From NCBI GenBank assembly GCA_963205185.1, contig CAUJHZ010000053.1:62001-126000 (forward strand): a DNA stretch of 64,000 bases, given 5' to 3'. Positions 48,847-58,180 of this stretch are shown here, in pieces. The translations under genes and the position numbers were made by a program. The DNA comes from Planctomycetota bacterium. GTDB lineage: Bacteria > Planctomycetota > Phycisphaerae > Phycisphaerales > UBA5793. Every line of letters starts with the position of its first letter. The stretch's first letter is position 1. The notes beneath the pieces are model-generated. The model was not told where the DNA came from. It worked only from the letters and a program-made list of their open reading frames with translations, and did no database searches.

Positions 48847-50646
48847 ATGAAACTCACCACCGCCGCTCTTACTTGCATTCTCCTCACCACCTCCGCCGTC
48901 CCGGCACAGCATCCGTTCCCGGATGACCCGGACTGGGTCTCGTCCGATCTCCGCTATTCGACCGGCGCTGCGCTTGCGGACATCAACGGGGATGGCCGGC
49001 TCGACCTTGTCGTCGCCAACGGTAACGACATGCGGCGCGAGCGCGTCGCCGTCTACTACAACCAGGGCGGCGGCGTCTTTCCGAGTGCGCCAGACTGGGA
49101 GTCAAGCGACGCCGAGTACAACGGACATCTCGACGTGGCCGACGTGAACGGCGACGGTTGGATCGACGTCGCGGTGGCCGTGCTGCTGCCGGATGTCGCC
49201 AGCGCGAAGGTGTATCTCAACAACCAAGGCACGCTGTCGAGTTTGCCCGACTGGTACAGCGAGCAAAGCGATGCTTCGTTCGGCTGCGCCTTTGGCGATA
49301 TGAACGGCGACGGCCGGCCCGACCTGGCGCTCGCCTCGGGATGGATGTACGGCGGCAACGCCTTTCCAGCGCGTGTGTATCTGAATCGCGACGGCGAGCT
49401 TTCCAGCATGCCCGACTGGGAGTCGCAGCAAACGTACATTTACAACGGCTGCGTGTGGGACGACGCCGACCGCGACGGTTGGTTCGATCTCATCGAGATC
49501 GGCAGTTTCAGCAACACCGCAGTGTTCCGCAATGCCGGCGGCATGCTCGACGCCGCGCCCGCATGGACCACGCTCGACAACCCGGGTCAGGATTCGATCA
49601 TGGCTGCGACGGGAGACGTGACCGGCGACGGAATCGCGGAGCTGTTCACCACCGACAACATCCAACTCAGCGGGGCGGGCTATTTCCGCCAGTACGACGG
49701 CCGAGAGAGCGGCTTCTTTGCCACCTCGTGCTCGTGGTCGTACTACGACGGATATGGCTCGGCCGTCGCGCTGGGCGATGTGAATCTCGACGGGCGGCTC
49801 GACCTCGCCACCGGCGCCTGGTGGGACCACACCCGGCTGTTTTACAACAACGGCGTCGGACTCCCTGCCGGGCCGTCGTGGTCAAGCCGGCGCACGAGTG
49901 TGGTCGAGAAGATCGTGCTGGGTGACTTGAATCCGCCGTGCGGCATCGAGCGGCGCGTGACGGACGCCTTTGTTGCGCCGCGGGCCCAGCCGCGCCAGTT
50001 TCATCTGTCGCACGGCCAGATCAACGCCGTGCACGAAGTGCGCCTCGACGGCAACCCGCTGCCGCCGTCAGCGTACACCTGGAATCGCGTGCGCGGCTGG
50101 ATCAGCGTGGATCTGAATCTGCCCGGCACTTCGCTTGAAGTGGACTTCACCTGGTCGCCGGAAATCGACATGGCGATCACGAACTGGGACCCGAGCCTTG
50201 GCAACTTCATGTACCTGAACCGGCTGTTCGCGGACTGCAACGGGAACCAGCTGCCGGATGGATGCGACATCGCCGAAGGCCGATCGCTCGATCGCAACGA
50301 GAACGGCGTGCCGGACGAATGCGAAGGGCCGGCGCTGAGTGTTGATGCGTCATGTCCGCAGGGCGGAGCGATCCGCGTGGAATGGTCCGGCGCTGCGCCC
50401 GGCGGGCAGGTGGCGCTGATCTTCGCGCGGAGTCGAGGCTCGTTCGTGATTCCGCCGCAGCAGCCGTGTGCAGGCACCGCGCTAGGGCTCAGGGCGAACC
50501 AGATACAGATCGCGTATCGCGGCAGCGCCGGCGCCGATGGCCACCGCGTTCTCAACGCGACGGCGCCGAGAGCCGCCTGCGGCGGCTACATGCAACTGCT
50601 CGATCTCGCTAGCTGCGCCACGAGCAACGTGGCTCGCGTCGAATGA
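48847..50646 (+). CDS. Secreted FG-GAP/VCBS repeat protein with C-terminal calcium-type repeats
   Basis: A 599-residue secreted protein with signal peptide MKLTTAALTCILLTTSAVPAQ. Residues 30-350 contain about six FG-GAP repeats, each with a calcium loop such as ADINGDGRLDLVV, ADVNGDGWIDVAV, GDMNGDGRPDLAL, GDVNLDGRLDLAT, predicting a seven-blade propeller. Each repeat also carries a FP/LSS.PDW.S motif, for example GTLSSLPDWYSEQ. Near residue 465 comes DCNGNQLPDGCDIAEGRSLDRNENGVPDECEG, the short thrombospondin/dockerin-like element typical of Phycisphaerae secreted proteins. The rest is an Ig-like closing domain. Likely a cell-surface or extracellular adhesive protein; no enzyme motif is seen. 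Confidence 0.88.
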   Translation: MKLTTAALTCILLTTSAVPAQHPFPDDPDWVSSDLRYSTGAALADINGDGRLDLVVANGNDMRRERVAVYYNQGGGVFPSAPDWESSDAEYNGHLDVADVNGDGWIDVAVAVLLPDVASAKVYLNNQGTLSSLPDWYSEQSDASFGCAFGDMNGDGRPDLALASGWMYGGNAFPARVYLNRDGELSSMPDWESQQTYIYNGCVWDDADRDGWFDLIEIGSFSNTAVFRNAGGMLDAAPAWTTLDNPGQDSIMAATGDVTGDGIAELFTTDNIQLSGAGYFRQYDGRESGFFATSCSWSYYDGYGSAVALGDVNLDGRLDLATGAWWDHTRLFYNNGVGLPAGPSWSSRRTSVVEKIVLGDLNPPCGIERRVTDAFVAPRAQPRQFHLSHGQINAVHEVRLDGNPLPPSAYTWNRVRGWISVDLNLPGTSLEVDFTWSPEIDMAITNWDPSLGNFMYLNRLFADCNGNQLPDGCDIAEGRSLDRNENGVPDECEGPALSVDASCPQGGAIRVEWSGAAPGGQVALIFARSRGSFVIPPQQPCAGTALGLRANQIQIAYRGSAGADGHRVLNATAPRAACGGYMQLLDLASCATSNVARVE

Positions 50647-50656
50647 GTGGCGGCGC

Positions 50657-53359
50657 TCAGTAAACGGGCCGCGCGCCCCTGCGGAGTTCGCCGGAGCCGA
50701 TGCGGACGCGGGCATCGACCACCACCGCGCCGCGCTCGCTGACGATCGTCGGGTTGAAATCCACCTCTTCGATCTCGGGGCAGCACTCGAGCAGTGTGGA
50801 GAGGCGCGCGAGGATGTCGCGCACGGCGTGCTCATCGGAAGGCGGGGCGCCGCGCCAGCCGCGGAGCAACTTCGTGCCGCGCACCTCTTCGAGCATGTCG
50901 GTGATGTCGTTGTCGGTCAAAGGCGTGAGTCGCAGCGCCACATCCTGAATGAGATCGACAAGCGTGCCGCCGAGGCCGTAGGCAATGGTGTGTCCAAACG
51001 TTTCGTCGAGCGTGGCGCCGATGAGAATCTCGATTCCTTTGGGGATGCTCTGCTGCACGAGCACGGCGGTCATTTGTGAGCCGAGTCGTCCGGACAGATC
51101 GGCGTGCGCCTGCCGCAGCGCCTCGGAGTCCGTGAGGTTGAGTTTGACGCCGCCGACTTCGGTCTTGTGCAGGATTCTGGGTCCGATGGCCTTGAGCACG
51201 ACGGGGTAGCCGATCGCCTGAGCGGCGGAGAGCGCGGCGTCGAGGTTCGAAGCAGCGACGGAGCGTGCAATCGGGATCTTCGCCGCCTCCAGAAGTGTGG
51301 TAATCTCGCCGGCGGTGAGCCAGCCTCCCCCGCGCTCCTGCGCAGCCTGAATCACGGCGCGGAGCGCCGGCTGATTCAGGTCGGGAACATCGATCGCATC
51401 GCCGGCCGGCCGGTCGCGCCAGCGCGCGAACTTGAGCGCTCGCGAGAGGGCCGTGACGGCGCCCTCGGGGAACCGGTAGCTTGGGATGCCCGAGAGCGAG
51501 GGCGGCATGCCTTGGGCGCTGAGGAACGTGGCGAGCACCGGCTTGGCGCATGACGGCGGCACCGCATCGCGAATGGCGCGAGCGACCCGCTCGGGCGAGC
51601 CCACGTGCAGCGGAACGAACAGAACGATGACGCTGTCCACGTTCGGATCGTCGAGCAGCGCCTTCATCGCCCGGCTGTATTGCTCGGCGTCTGCGCTGGC
51701 AATCATGTCCACGGGATTGGCCACGCTTGCGGCAGGCGCCAGGAACGAGCGCAGCGTCTGAACCGTGTGGTCGTCGAGCGTCGGCAGTTCGAGCCCGGCG
51801 GCTTCGCAGGCGTCGGCGGCCATGATGGCCGGCCCGCCGGCGTTGGTCAGGATCGCGACGCGCGGCCCGGTCGGAAGCGGTTGGTGCGCGAGAAGCGTGG
51901 CGATGTCAAAGAGTTCTTCAAGCGTGTTGGTGCGAATGACGCCGCACTGGCGGAAAAGCGCATCCGCGGCGCGGTCGCTGCCGGCGAGCGAGCCCGTGTG
52001 CGAACTGGCCGCCCGCGCACCGGCGGAAGAGCGGCCGGACTTGACGCACACGATCGGCTTGACGCGCGCGACCTGGCGGGCAATGCGACTGAATTTGCGC
52101 GGGTTGCCGAAGCTTTCGAGATAAAGCAGAATCACGCTCGTGCGTTCGTCGTGCAGCCAGTACTGCAGAAGGTCGTTGCCCGAGACGTCGGCCTTGTTCC
52201 CGACCGACACGAAGTTGGACAGGCCGAGGTTGAGTTCGCGCGCGTAGTCGAGGATCGCCTGGCCGAGCGCGCCGCTCTGGGTGAGCAGCCCGACGTGGCC
52301 GGGTTGAGGCTGGATCGGCGAGAAGGAAGTGTTGAGCCGAACCTTCGGATCGGTGTTGATGACGCCAAAGCAGTTGGGCCCGATGAGTCGGATGCCCGCC
52401 GCGCGCAGTTTGCGCAGCAGCTCGCGCTCGCGCAGCCGTCCTTCGGCTCCGGTCTCCGAATAGCCGGCGGTGAGCAGCAGAATGCCGCGCACGCCCTTGG
52501 CGATGCAATCATCCACCACGGCGTCCACGTGCGCAATGGGCACGGCGATCACGGCCAGGTCGATCGGTTCAGGCACGTCAACCAGTCGGGCGTAGGCGGG
52601 CACCGACTCGATCTCCGTCGCCTGCGGATTGATCGGATACAGCCGTCCCGTGTAGCCGATGCGCAGCAGGTTGTGCAGGACCACCGAGCCGATCTTGTTT
52701 GGATCGCGGCTGGCGCCGATGACCGCCACGCTGCGCGGCTCGATGAAGATGCGCACCGACGCGACGGCCGACTGCGCCTGCCGCTCGTGCAGCCGCCGCT
52801 CGTAGACCGGCGTGGGCTGCAGGTCGAGGCGCACCCGCATCGTCCCGCCCGCCAGCCGGCTCACGACTTCAAAGCCCGAGGCGGCGAGCATCTTGAGCAT
52901 GCGCTGGTTCTGAATGAGGACATCGCCGACAATCGAGCGGATACTCTGCGCGCGGGCGACCTCAGCGAGGCGATCCAGCAGGGCGGTTCCCAGCCCCTTG
53001 CCCTGCGCGGATTCATTGACGACAAAGGCCATCTGCGCTTCATCGCGCTCGCGGGAATCGCGCCGATAGTGGCCCACGCCGATCAGCCGCCCCTGCGACT
53101 CGGCCACGAGCGTGAAGCGATCGGCGTAATCGACGTCCATCAGGCTGTCGAGCAGCGCCTCGTCCACGACGTGCAGTTGTAAGAAGCGCGGCTCGACGCT
53201 CTCGCCGGGCAGCGACTCGATGAACTCATCCAGAGCCGGTCGATCGTCGGCCTCGATGGGTCGGAGTCGAACGACCGAGCCGTCACGCAGCACGGCATCG
53301 AAGGTGTAAAGCTGGCGGGCATCTTCAAGGTTCGGAACTGGAGCAGTTTCAAGAGTCAC
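50657..53359 (-). CDS. NDP-forming acyl-CoA synthetase fused to N-terminal GNAT acetyltransferase
   Basis: A 900-residue fusion. Residues 25-180 are a GNAT domain (FVVNESAQGKGLGTALLDRLAEVARAQ is the acetyl-CoA binding motif). From residue 205 comes the CoA-binding domain (FIEPRSVAVIGASRDPNKIGSVVLHNLLRIGYTGRLYPINP), a succinyl-CoA-ligase-like domain with the phosphohistidine region SHTGSLAGSDRAADALFRQCGVIR, and from about 680 an ATP-grasp domain (VVLKAIGPRILHKTEVGGVKLNL). ADP-forming acetyl/acyl-CoA synthetases give ATP plus acid; in the PatZ/Pat-type proteins the ligase part serves regulation by protein acylation. In E. coli PatZ the GNAT domain is at the C-terminus, here at the N-terminus. 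GTG start with AAAGG upstream. Confidence 0.9.
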   Translation of the reverse strand: MTLETAPVPNLEDARQLYTFDAVLRDGSVVRLRPIEADDRPALDEFIESLPGESVEPRFLQLHVVDEALLDSLMDVDYADRFTLVAESQGRLIGVGHYRRDSRERDEAQMAFVVNESAQGKGLGTALLDRLAEVARAQSIRSIVGDVLIQNQRMLKMLAASGFEVVSRLAGGTMRVRLDLQPTPVYERRLHERQAQSAVASVRIFIEPRSVAVIGASRDPNKIGSVVLHNLLRIGYTGRLYPINPQATEIESVPAYARLVDVPEPIDLAVIAVPIAHVDAVVDDCIAKGVRGILLLTAGYSETGAEGRLRERELLRKLRAAGIRLIGPNCFGVINTDPKVRLNTSFSPIQPQPGHVGLLTQSGALGQAILDYARELNLGLSNFVSVGNKADVSGNDLLQYWLHDERTSVILLYLESFGNPRKFSRIARQVARVKPIVCVKSGRSSAGARAASSHTGSLAGSDRAADALFRQCGVIRTNTLEELFDIATLLAHQPLPTGPRVAILTNAGGPAIMAADACEAAGLELPTLDDHTVQTLRSFLAPAASVANPVDMIASADAEQYSRAMKALLDDPNVDSVIVLFVPLHVGSPERVARAIRDAVPPSCAKPVLATFLSAQGMPPSLSGIPSYRFPEGAVTALSRALKFARWRDRPAGDAIDVPDLNQPALRAVIQAAQERGGGWLTAGEITTLLEAAKIPIARSVAASNLDAALSAAQAIGYPVVLKAIGPRILHKTEVGGVKLNLTDSEALRQAHADLSGRLGSQMTAVLVQQSIPKGIEILIGATLDETFGHTIAYGLGGTLVDLIQDVALRLTPLTDNDITDMLEEVRGTKLLRGWRGAPPSDEHAVRDILARLSTLLECCPEIEEVDFNPTIVSERGAVVVDARVRIGSGELRRGARPVY

Positions 53360-53521
53360 GGAACTGGCCTTTCATCAGCGGCGTCGCTGGCTCGGATCAC
53401 TCCAGCACACTCACGAACGACTTTACCCAGGTAATTAGAATAGAATATCCGAAATCGTGAAGCGCTCTGTCAGATTAGGTGAACCGCCCTGCAGGAACAG
53501 AACCCGAAGAGGAACCGACTA

Positions 53522-54709
53522 ATGCGATGCGCCTTTCTGACGGGGATCGGCGGTGTCGTTGGCTTGTGCCTTTCAGCAGCGCGGCCGGCTCCCGCTCAGC
53601 AGCCCCAGGCGCCTGCCGGCGCGATCTGGACGGACCAGGTCATCACCTTCAAGGCCGCCGACGGGGCCGACCTCGAAGCGAAACTCTCACTCCCGGCTGA
53701 CCGCGAAGGCCGCGTGCCCGTGGTCCTCTACCTGCACGGCGCCGGGCCGCGCACTTACGACAACCCCTTCGGCTACCGGGACGAGAGCGGGCAGGTGCAG
53801 GTGGGCTGCTACCTCGACTTCTTCGCCGAGCAACTGGCTCAGCGCGGCGTAGCGCTGTTTCGCATGAGCAAGCGAGGCTGCAAAGCCGTGGGACCGCCGC
53901 GGTGGATGCAGATCGAGCGCGATGTGTTCTCCAAGGCGACGATGCCGGTGCTGCTCGATGACTATGCCGCAGCGCTGCGACAGCTCAGAGAACGCGATGA
54001 GATCGATGCGTCGCGCATTGTGCTGATCGGATCGAGCGAGGGGACGCGTTTGGCGCCGCTTCTGGCGCAGCGCGAGCCGCACGGAGTGGTCGGAGTACTG
54101 ATGCTCGGTTACGCCGCCGACAACGCGCGCGATACGGTCATCTGGCAGTCGAGCGTCGGTCCATGGCGCAACGTGCAGAACCTCATCCCCGCCGCCCGCG
54201 ACGGCACGCTGTCGCGAGAGGAGTACGACGAGGCGGTCGCGGTCAGCGAGTCGCTGGCGGGCGTCCTGCCCTTCGCCCCGCTCGATGCAGATCAGAACGG
54301 GCAATTGACGGCCGAAGACCTGGAGCGCATCAACCGGCCCCGCCTGGAGATGCTGCTGAAAGCCGTCGAAGATCGCAATGATGACGTGTTGTGGACTCAA
54401 CTTATGAACCTTTCCTCGGGCTATCTGCTCGAGTGGTGGGACGCGGAGCCGAACTGGAAGAATCTCCAGCCGCTGGACATTCCTCTGCACATCTTCCACG
54501 GCATGCTGGACGGTACGTGCCGGGTCGAGGGTGTGCATGAGGCCGAGCAGGCCCTGCGCGATGCGGGCCGCAGCAATCTCTCCGTGCACATCTACGAAGG
54601 CGAGAACCACGACCTGGGCTGGAGCTGGCAGAGCGCACGGGAGGGCGGGCCGGCTGCATTCCGCGATGCGTTCGACGTCGTCACGGCGCTGGTCAACGCC
54701 CAGCCCTGA
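53522..54709 (+). CDS. Exported alpha/beta hydrolase (dienelactone hydrolase/peptidase S9-like)
   Basis: A 395-residue exported esterase-like protein. Signal peptide residues 1-25 (MRCAFLTGIGGVVGLCLSAARPAPAQQ). The hydrolase fold begins VPVVLYLHGAGPRTYDNPFGYRDESGQ (oxyanion HGAG) and has its nucleophile in IVLIGSSEGTRLAPLLA, near residue 180. DIPLHIFHGMLDGTCRVEGVHEAEQAL supplies the acid and GENHDLGWSW the histidine. Between residues 230 and 300 an inserted helical cap contains a calcium-loop-like DADQNGQLTAEDLERI stretch. Substrate unknown. GAGGAA precedes the ATG. Its TGA stop is directly joined to the TGA of the convergent cyclopropane synthase gene, forming TGATCA. Confidence 0.85.
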   Translation: MRCAFLTGIGGVVGLCLSAARPAPAQQPQAPAGAIWTDQVITFKAADGADLEAKLSLPADREGRVPVVLYLHGAGPRTYDNPFGYRDESGQVQVGCYLDFFAEQLAQRGVALFRMSKRGCKAVGPPRWMQIERDVFSKATMPVLLDDYAAALRQLRERDEIDASRIVLIGSSEGTRLAPLLAQREPHGVVGVLMLGYAADNARDTVIWQSSVGPWRNVQNLIPAARDGTLSREEYDEAVAVSESLAGVLPFAPLDADQNGQLTAEDLERINRPRLEMLLKAVEDRNDDVLWTQLMNLSSGYLLEWWDAEPNWKNLQPLDIPLHIFHGMLDGTCRVEGVHEAEQALRDAGRSNLSVHIYEGENHDLGWSWQSAREGGPAAFRDAFDVVTALVNAQP

Positions 54710-55576
54710 TCAGGCACACTCGCAGGTGAACTGCACGACATCCATGCGGCCGCCACGGAAGTATCTGCCGCAACCGGAGAGATAGCGGTCAAACGTGTTG
54801 TAGAGCTGGTCGGAAGTGAAGTTCGCGGCCTGTTCACGTGCTGCGCGCAGGTTTGCCGACCAGCGATCGAGCGTCGTTGCATAGTGCAACTGAAGCGACT
54901 GCAACCGCGTGACGTGGAAGCCGCAATGCTCGGCACAGTCCACGATCGAAGCGGCAGTGCATAACTGCGCACCAGGGAAGATCTCGCGTCGAATGAAGCG
55001 AGCGAACTCGGTATCGTTGCGCGTGGGACGGCGCGGTTCGCGCCAGCGCTTACGCTCCACGTCGACGATGCAGTGCAGCAGCATGCGGCCGTCGTCGGGC
55101 AGAATGGCCCGGCATCGCTCGAAGAACGCGGCATGCCGCTCGCGTCGGAAATGCTCGAAGGCGCCGATGGAGATGATGCGGTCGACCGGCTCCTCAAACT
55201 CCTCCCAGCCCTGCAGACGAAAGTCGATGCGCCCGGGCAATCGCCCGCCGTCGGCGCCTTGCAGCTGCCTGGCATAGGCGAGTTGGTTGCGGCTGAGCGT
55301 CAGCCCGATCACTTCGACGTCAAGACAATGTGCCGCGCGCCGGGCGCACGAACCCCACCCGCACCCGACGTCCAGCAGGCGCATGCCCGGATGGAGATCG
55401 CACTTGTGCAGGGCCAGATCGATCTTCGCCATTTGTGCCTGCTCGAGGTTCATTTCCGGGCGCACAAAGTAGGCGCACGAATACGTCATGGAGCGGTCGA
55501 GGAACAGGGCGAAGAAGTCGTTGCACAGGTCGTAATGAGCCTGAACTTCGGCGAAGAAGGGCTGCGAGTGGGCCAT
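54710..55576 (-). CDS. Cyclopropane-fatty-acyl-phospholipid synthase family methyltransferase
   Basis: A 288-residue SAM-dependent lipid methyltransferase. It opens with the family signature HYDLCNDFFALFLDRSMTYSCAYF (residues 14-37), followed by the SAM site MRLLDVGCGWGSCARRAA near residue 64, GLTLSRNQLAYARQ near 90 and SIGAFEHFRRERHAAFFERCRAILPDDGRMLLH near 135. It lacks the N-terminal domain of E. coli Cfa and has the size of mycobacterial CmaA/UfaA-type enzymes. It adds a methylene or methyl group to double bonds of membrane fatty acids; a delta-9 desaturase that could make such bonds lies at 61285-62235. ATG start is in the family's usual place. Confidence 0.92.
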   Translation of the reverse strand: MAHSQPFFAEVQAHYDLCNDFFALFLDRSMTYSCAYFVRPEMNLEQAQMAKIDLALHKCDLHPGMRLLDVGCGWGSCARRAAHCLDVEVIGLTLSRNQLAYARQLQGADGGRLPGRIDFRLQGWEEFEEPVDRIISIGAFEHFRRERHAAFFERCRAILPDDGRMLLHCIVDVERKRWREPRRPTRNDTEFARFIRREIFPGAQLCTAASIVDCAEHCGFHVTRLQSLQLHYATTLDRWSANLRAAREQAANFTSDQLYNTFDRYLSGCGRYFRGGRMDVVQFTCECA

Positions 55577-55718
55577 GACTCACCCCGTCAAAAAATGTTA
55601 CACGCCTCGGTGGGGCTGGTCATCGCTTCTACGGCCGCGTGGGTCCGACTATCCTTCCAACGCCCGCGGCGGGCGGGTGGATGCAGCCTACGGGCACGAT
55701 GACGGAGCACGCGAAGGC

Positions 55719-58007
55719 ATGAGTGAAGCGCACGACGATCACCACGAACCATTCCCCACTCCCTGCGCCCTGCTGGACAGGCAGGGGTGTATTCTGGCCG
55801 CAAATGAGGCCTGGTCCGAGGCCGTGGGGCGGCACGAGCTTCTGACGGATGTCGGAACCTCGTTTCCCGCCGTGCTCGACCAGGTGTCATCGAGCGGCCG
55901 GGCGTCCGGTGGGCTGGCGGGCGTGCTCCAGGGAGAGGCGAACGAATTCACCATCGACATCGCGTGCGGCGGCACGTCGGGCAGCCGCTGGTTTCGGCTG
56001 ATTGCTTCAGGGCGGCGCGATGAGCAGGGCGGCGCCTCGGTCGTCGTGCTCGACATTACCGATCGCCGCCGCGTGGAAGCGCAGCTCAGGGAGAGTGAAT
56101 CGCGCTACCGCGAAATCGCGCAGGCCATGCAGAATTCGGCGCTGTGCACGCTCGATCTTTCGGGCCGCATCACCACCTGGAACGCCGACGCAGAGCGCAT
56201 CACCGGCTTTCACGCGAGCGAGATCATCGGCCGGCCGTGTGCGGTCCTCTTCAGCGAGCAGGACCGGGCCGCGAATCTGCCGCGGCGGGCGCTCGAGCGC
56301 GCCACGGCCGACGGAACGTTTGAGCATACCGGCTGGCGGGCCCGCTCCGACGGCACGCGCTTCGAGGCGCACACGCTGCTCTCGGGGCTGCGCGATGGCG
56401 ATGGTCTGCTCAAGGGATTCCTTCTCCGCACGCGCGACCTCACCGGCCACGCGGCAGCGCACCCCGCGGTGCGCACCGACTACCAGCGTCTGCTCTCGAT
56501 CATCGAATCGGCCATGGACGCGATCATCACCGTCGATGATGAGCAGCGCGTCGTCATGTTCAACCAGGCGGCGGCGAAGGTCTTTGGCGTTTCGGCGGCA
56601 GACGCGATGGGCTCGCCGCTCGATCGCTTCATTCCACAGCGCTTCCGCAGCGCGCACGCCGAGCACGTGCGCGCCTTTGGCCGCACGGGCGCCACGAACC
56701 GCGAGATGGGCCGGCTGGGCACGCTCAGCGGCCTGCACGCCAACGGCGAGGAGTTCCCGATCGAGGCGTCGATCTCCCATGCCGTCTCGGATGGCCGCCG
56801 CTTCTACACCGTCATTCTCCGCGACATTTCGGAGAAGCGCCGCCTCGAGGGCCAGTTGCTCCAGTCGCAGAAGATGGAAGGCATCGGCCGGCTCGCCGGC
56901 GGCGTGGCGCACGACTTCAACAACCTGCTCATGGGCATCTTCAACTACCTGACGCTGGCGACGCGCAAACTCGAAGAGGGCCACCCCGCCCGGGCTCCGC
57001 TCGAACACGTCAAGCAGGCCGCCGAACGCGCCGCCTCGCTCACCCGCCAACTGCTCATCTTCGCGCGTAAGCAGGTCGTCAAACCGATGCTGCTGGCGCC
57101 GGGCGATGTGGTGCTCGGGATCGAGCCCATGCTCCAGCGGCTCATCGGCGAAGATGTGAACTTGAGAACCGTCGTCGCGCCCGGCGCGGGCAAGGTGCTC
57201 GCCGATGCGTCGCAACTCGAACAGGTCGTGATGAACCTGGCGCTCAACGCACGCGACGCCATGCCGCAGGGTGGATCGCTAACGATCGAGATCGCCAACA
57301 TCCGGCTCGACGAGGCGTACTGCCGCAACCGCGTCGGCGCCACGCCGGGCCCGCACGTCATGCTGGCGGTCACGGACACCGGCACGGGCATGACGCCCGA
57401 AGTGCTCAGCCGCCTGTTCGAGCCGTTTTTCACCACCAAGCCGCCGGGCAAGGGAACGGGGCTGGGCCTGGCGACGTGCCACGGCATCGTGGAGCAGTGC
57501 GGCGGACACATCGCCGTCTACAGCGAACCCGGCCGGGGCACGAGCGTCAAGGTCTTCCTAAAGCGGCAGGTGGATCCATCAGCCGAGCCCGCGCCGGCAG
57601 AGGTGCATTCCGAAGCGCCGCGCGGCGGCATCGAAACCATCATGCTCGTCGAAGACAACGCCATGGTGCGCGACCTCACCGTCGAAGCCTTGCGCGACGC
57701 GGGCTATCACGTCCTGCTTGCCGAAAACGGCCTCGAAGCCCTGCGCCTGGCCGCGGCGCATCCCCAGCCGATCGATCTGCTCGTCACCGACGTGGTCATG
57801 CCCGAGATGAGCGGCGTCACCCTGGCCGAGAAGCTCGCGATGGACCGGCCAGGGCTCCGCGTCATCTTCATGTCGGGCTATACCGACGAGACGATCACAT
57901 ACCACGGGGTCGAGGTGAGTTCTTCAGCGTTTCTCTCGAAACCGTTCATGACCGACGCGCTGCTCATCAAAGTCCGGGAGGTGCTTGACGCGCAGAGTGA
58001 AATGTAA
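55719..58007 (+). CDS. Hybrid sensor histidine kinase with PAS domains and receiver
   Basis: A 762-residue soluble hybrid kinase. Three PAS domains (about residues 10-125, 130-240 and 250-370: ALLDRQGCILAANEAWSEAVG, CTLDLSGRITTWNADAERITGF, AIITVDDEQRVVMFNQAAAKVFG) are followed by the phosphoacceptor helix GVAHDFNNLLMGIFNYLTLA with His398. The ATPase domain shows NLALNARDAMPQGG (N box), DTGTGM (G1) and GKGTGLGLATCHGIVEQCGG (G2). The receiver domain (residues 640-755) contains MLVEDNAMVRDL and DLLVTDVVMPEMSG with phosphoacceptor Asp691. No membrane span, so it senses a cytoplasmic signal. ATG at 55719 was preferred because residues upstream do not look conserved. Confidence 0.92.
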   Translation: MSEAHDDHHEPFPTPCALLDRQGCILAANEAWSEAVGRHELLTDVGTSFPAVLDQVSSSGRASGGLAGVLQGEANEFTIDIACGGTSGSRWFRLIASGRRDEQGGASVVVLDITDRRRVEAQLRESESRYREIAQAMQNSALCTLDLSGRITTWNADAERITGFHASEIIGRPCAVLFSEQDRAANLPRRALERATADGTFEHTGWRARSDGTRFEAHTLLSGLRDGDGLLKGFLLRTRDLTGHAAAHPAVRTDYQRLLSIIESAMDAIITVDDEQRVVMFNQAAAKVFGVSAADAMGSPLDRFIPQRFRSAHAEHVRAFGRTGATNREMGRLGTLSGLHANGEEFPIEASISHAVSDGRRFYTVILRDISEKRRLEGQLLQSQKMEGIGRLAGGVAHDFNNLLMGIFNYLTLATRKLEEGHPARAPLEHVKQAAERAASLTRQLLIFARKQVVKPMLLAPGDVVLGIEPMLQRLIGEDVNLRTVVAPGAGKVLADASQLEQVVMNLALNARDAMPQGGSLTIEIANIRLDEAYCRNRVGATPGPHVMLAVTDTGTGMTPEVLSRLFEPFFTTKPPGKGTGLGLATCHGIVEQCGGHIAVYSEPGRGTSVKVFLKRQVDPSAEPAPAEVHSEAPRGGIETIMLVEDNAMVRDLTVEALRDAGYHVLLAENGLEALRLAAAHPQPIDLLVTDVVMPEMSGVTLAEKLAMDRPGLRVIFMSGYTDETITYHGVEVSSSAFLSKPFMTDALLIKVREVLDAQSEM

Positions 58008-58011
58008 AAAG

Positions 58012-58054
58012 TCGCCCCGAGGCCGACGTGACCGCCTCGAAGCGGTGGGGGCGA
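58012..58054 (+). terminator. Nested hairpin after the histidine kinase gene
   Basis: Outer arms TCGCCCC (58012-58018) and GGGGCGA (58048-58054) enclose an inner hairpin ACCGC (58031-58035) / GCGGT (58042-58046). It starts 5 bases after the kinase stop codon and precedes the end of the convergent gene. There is no U run, so it may be a Rho-assisted or bidirectional stop signal rather than a classical terminator. Confidence 0.35.
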
Positions 58055-58180
58055 TCTCGCTCTCTAATCGACCGCTACTGGTGCTCGGCGGCGGTCGAAG
58101 AAGGAGCCGTGCCGGAGGAGGTCGAGGAACCGGACGCCGAGAAGTTGCAGTTGTTCGATCCTCTGCGAGCCGGTCTTGCG

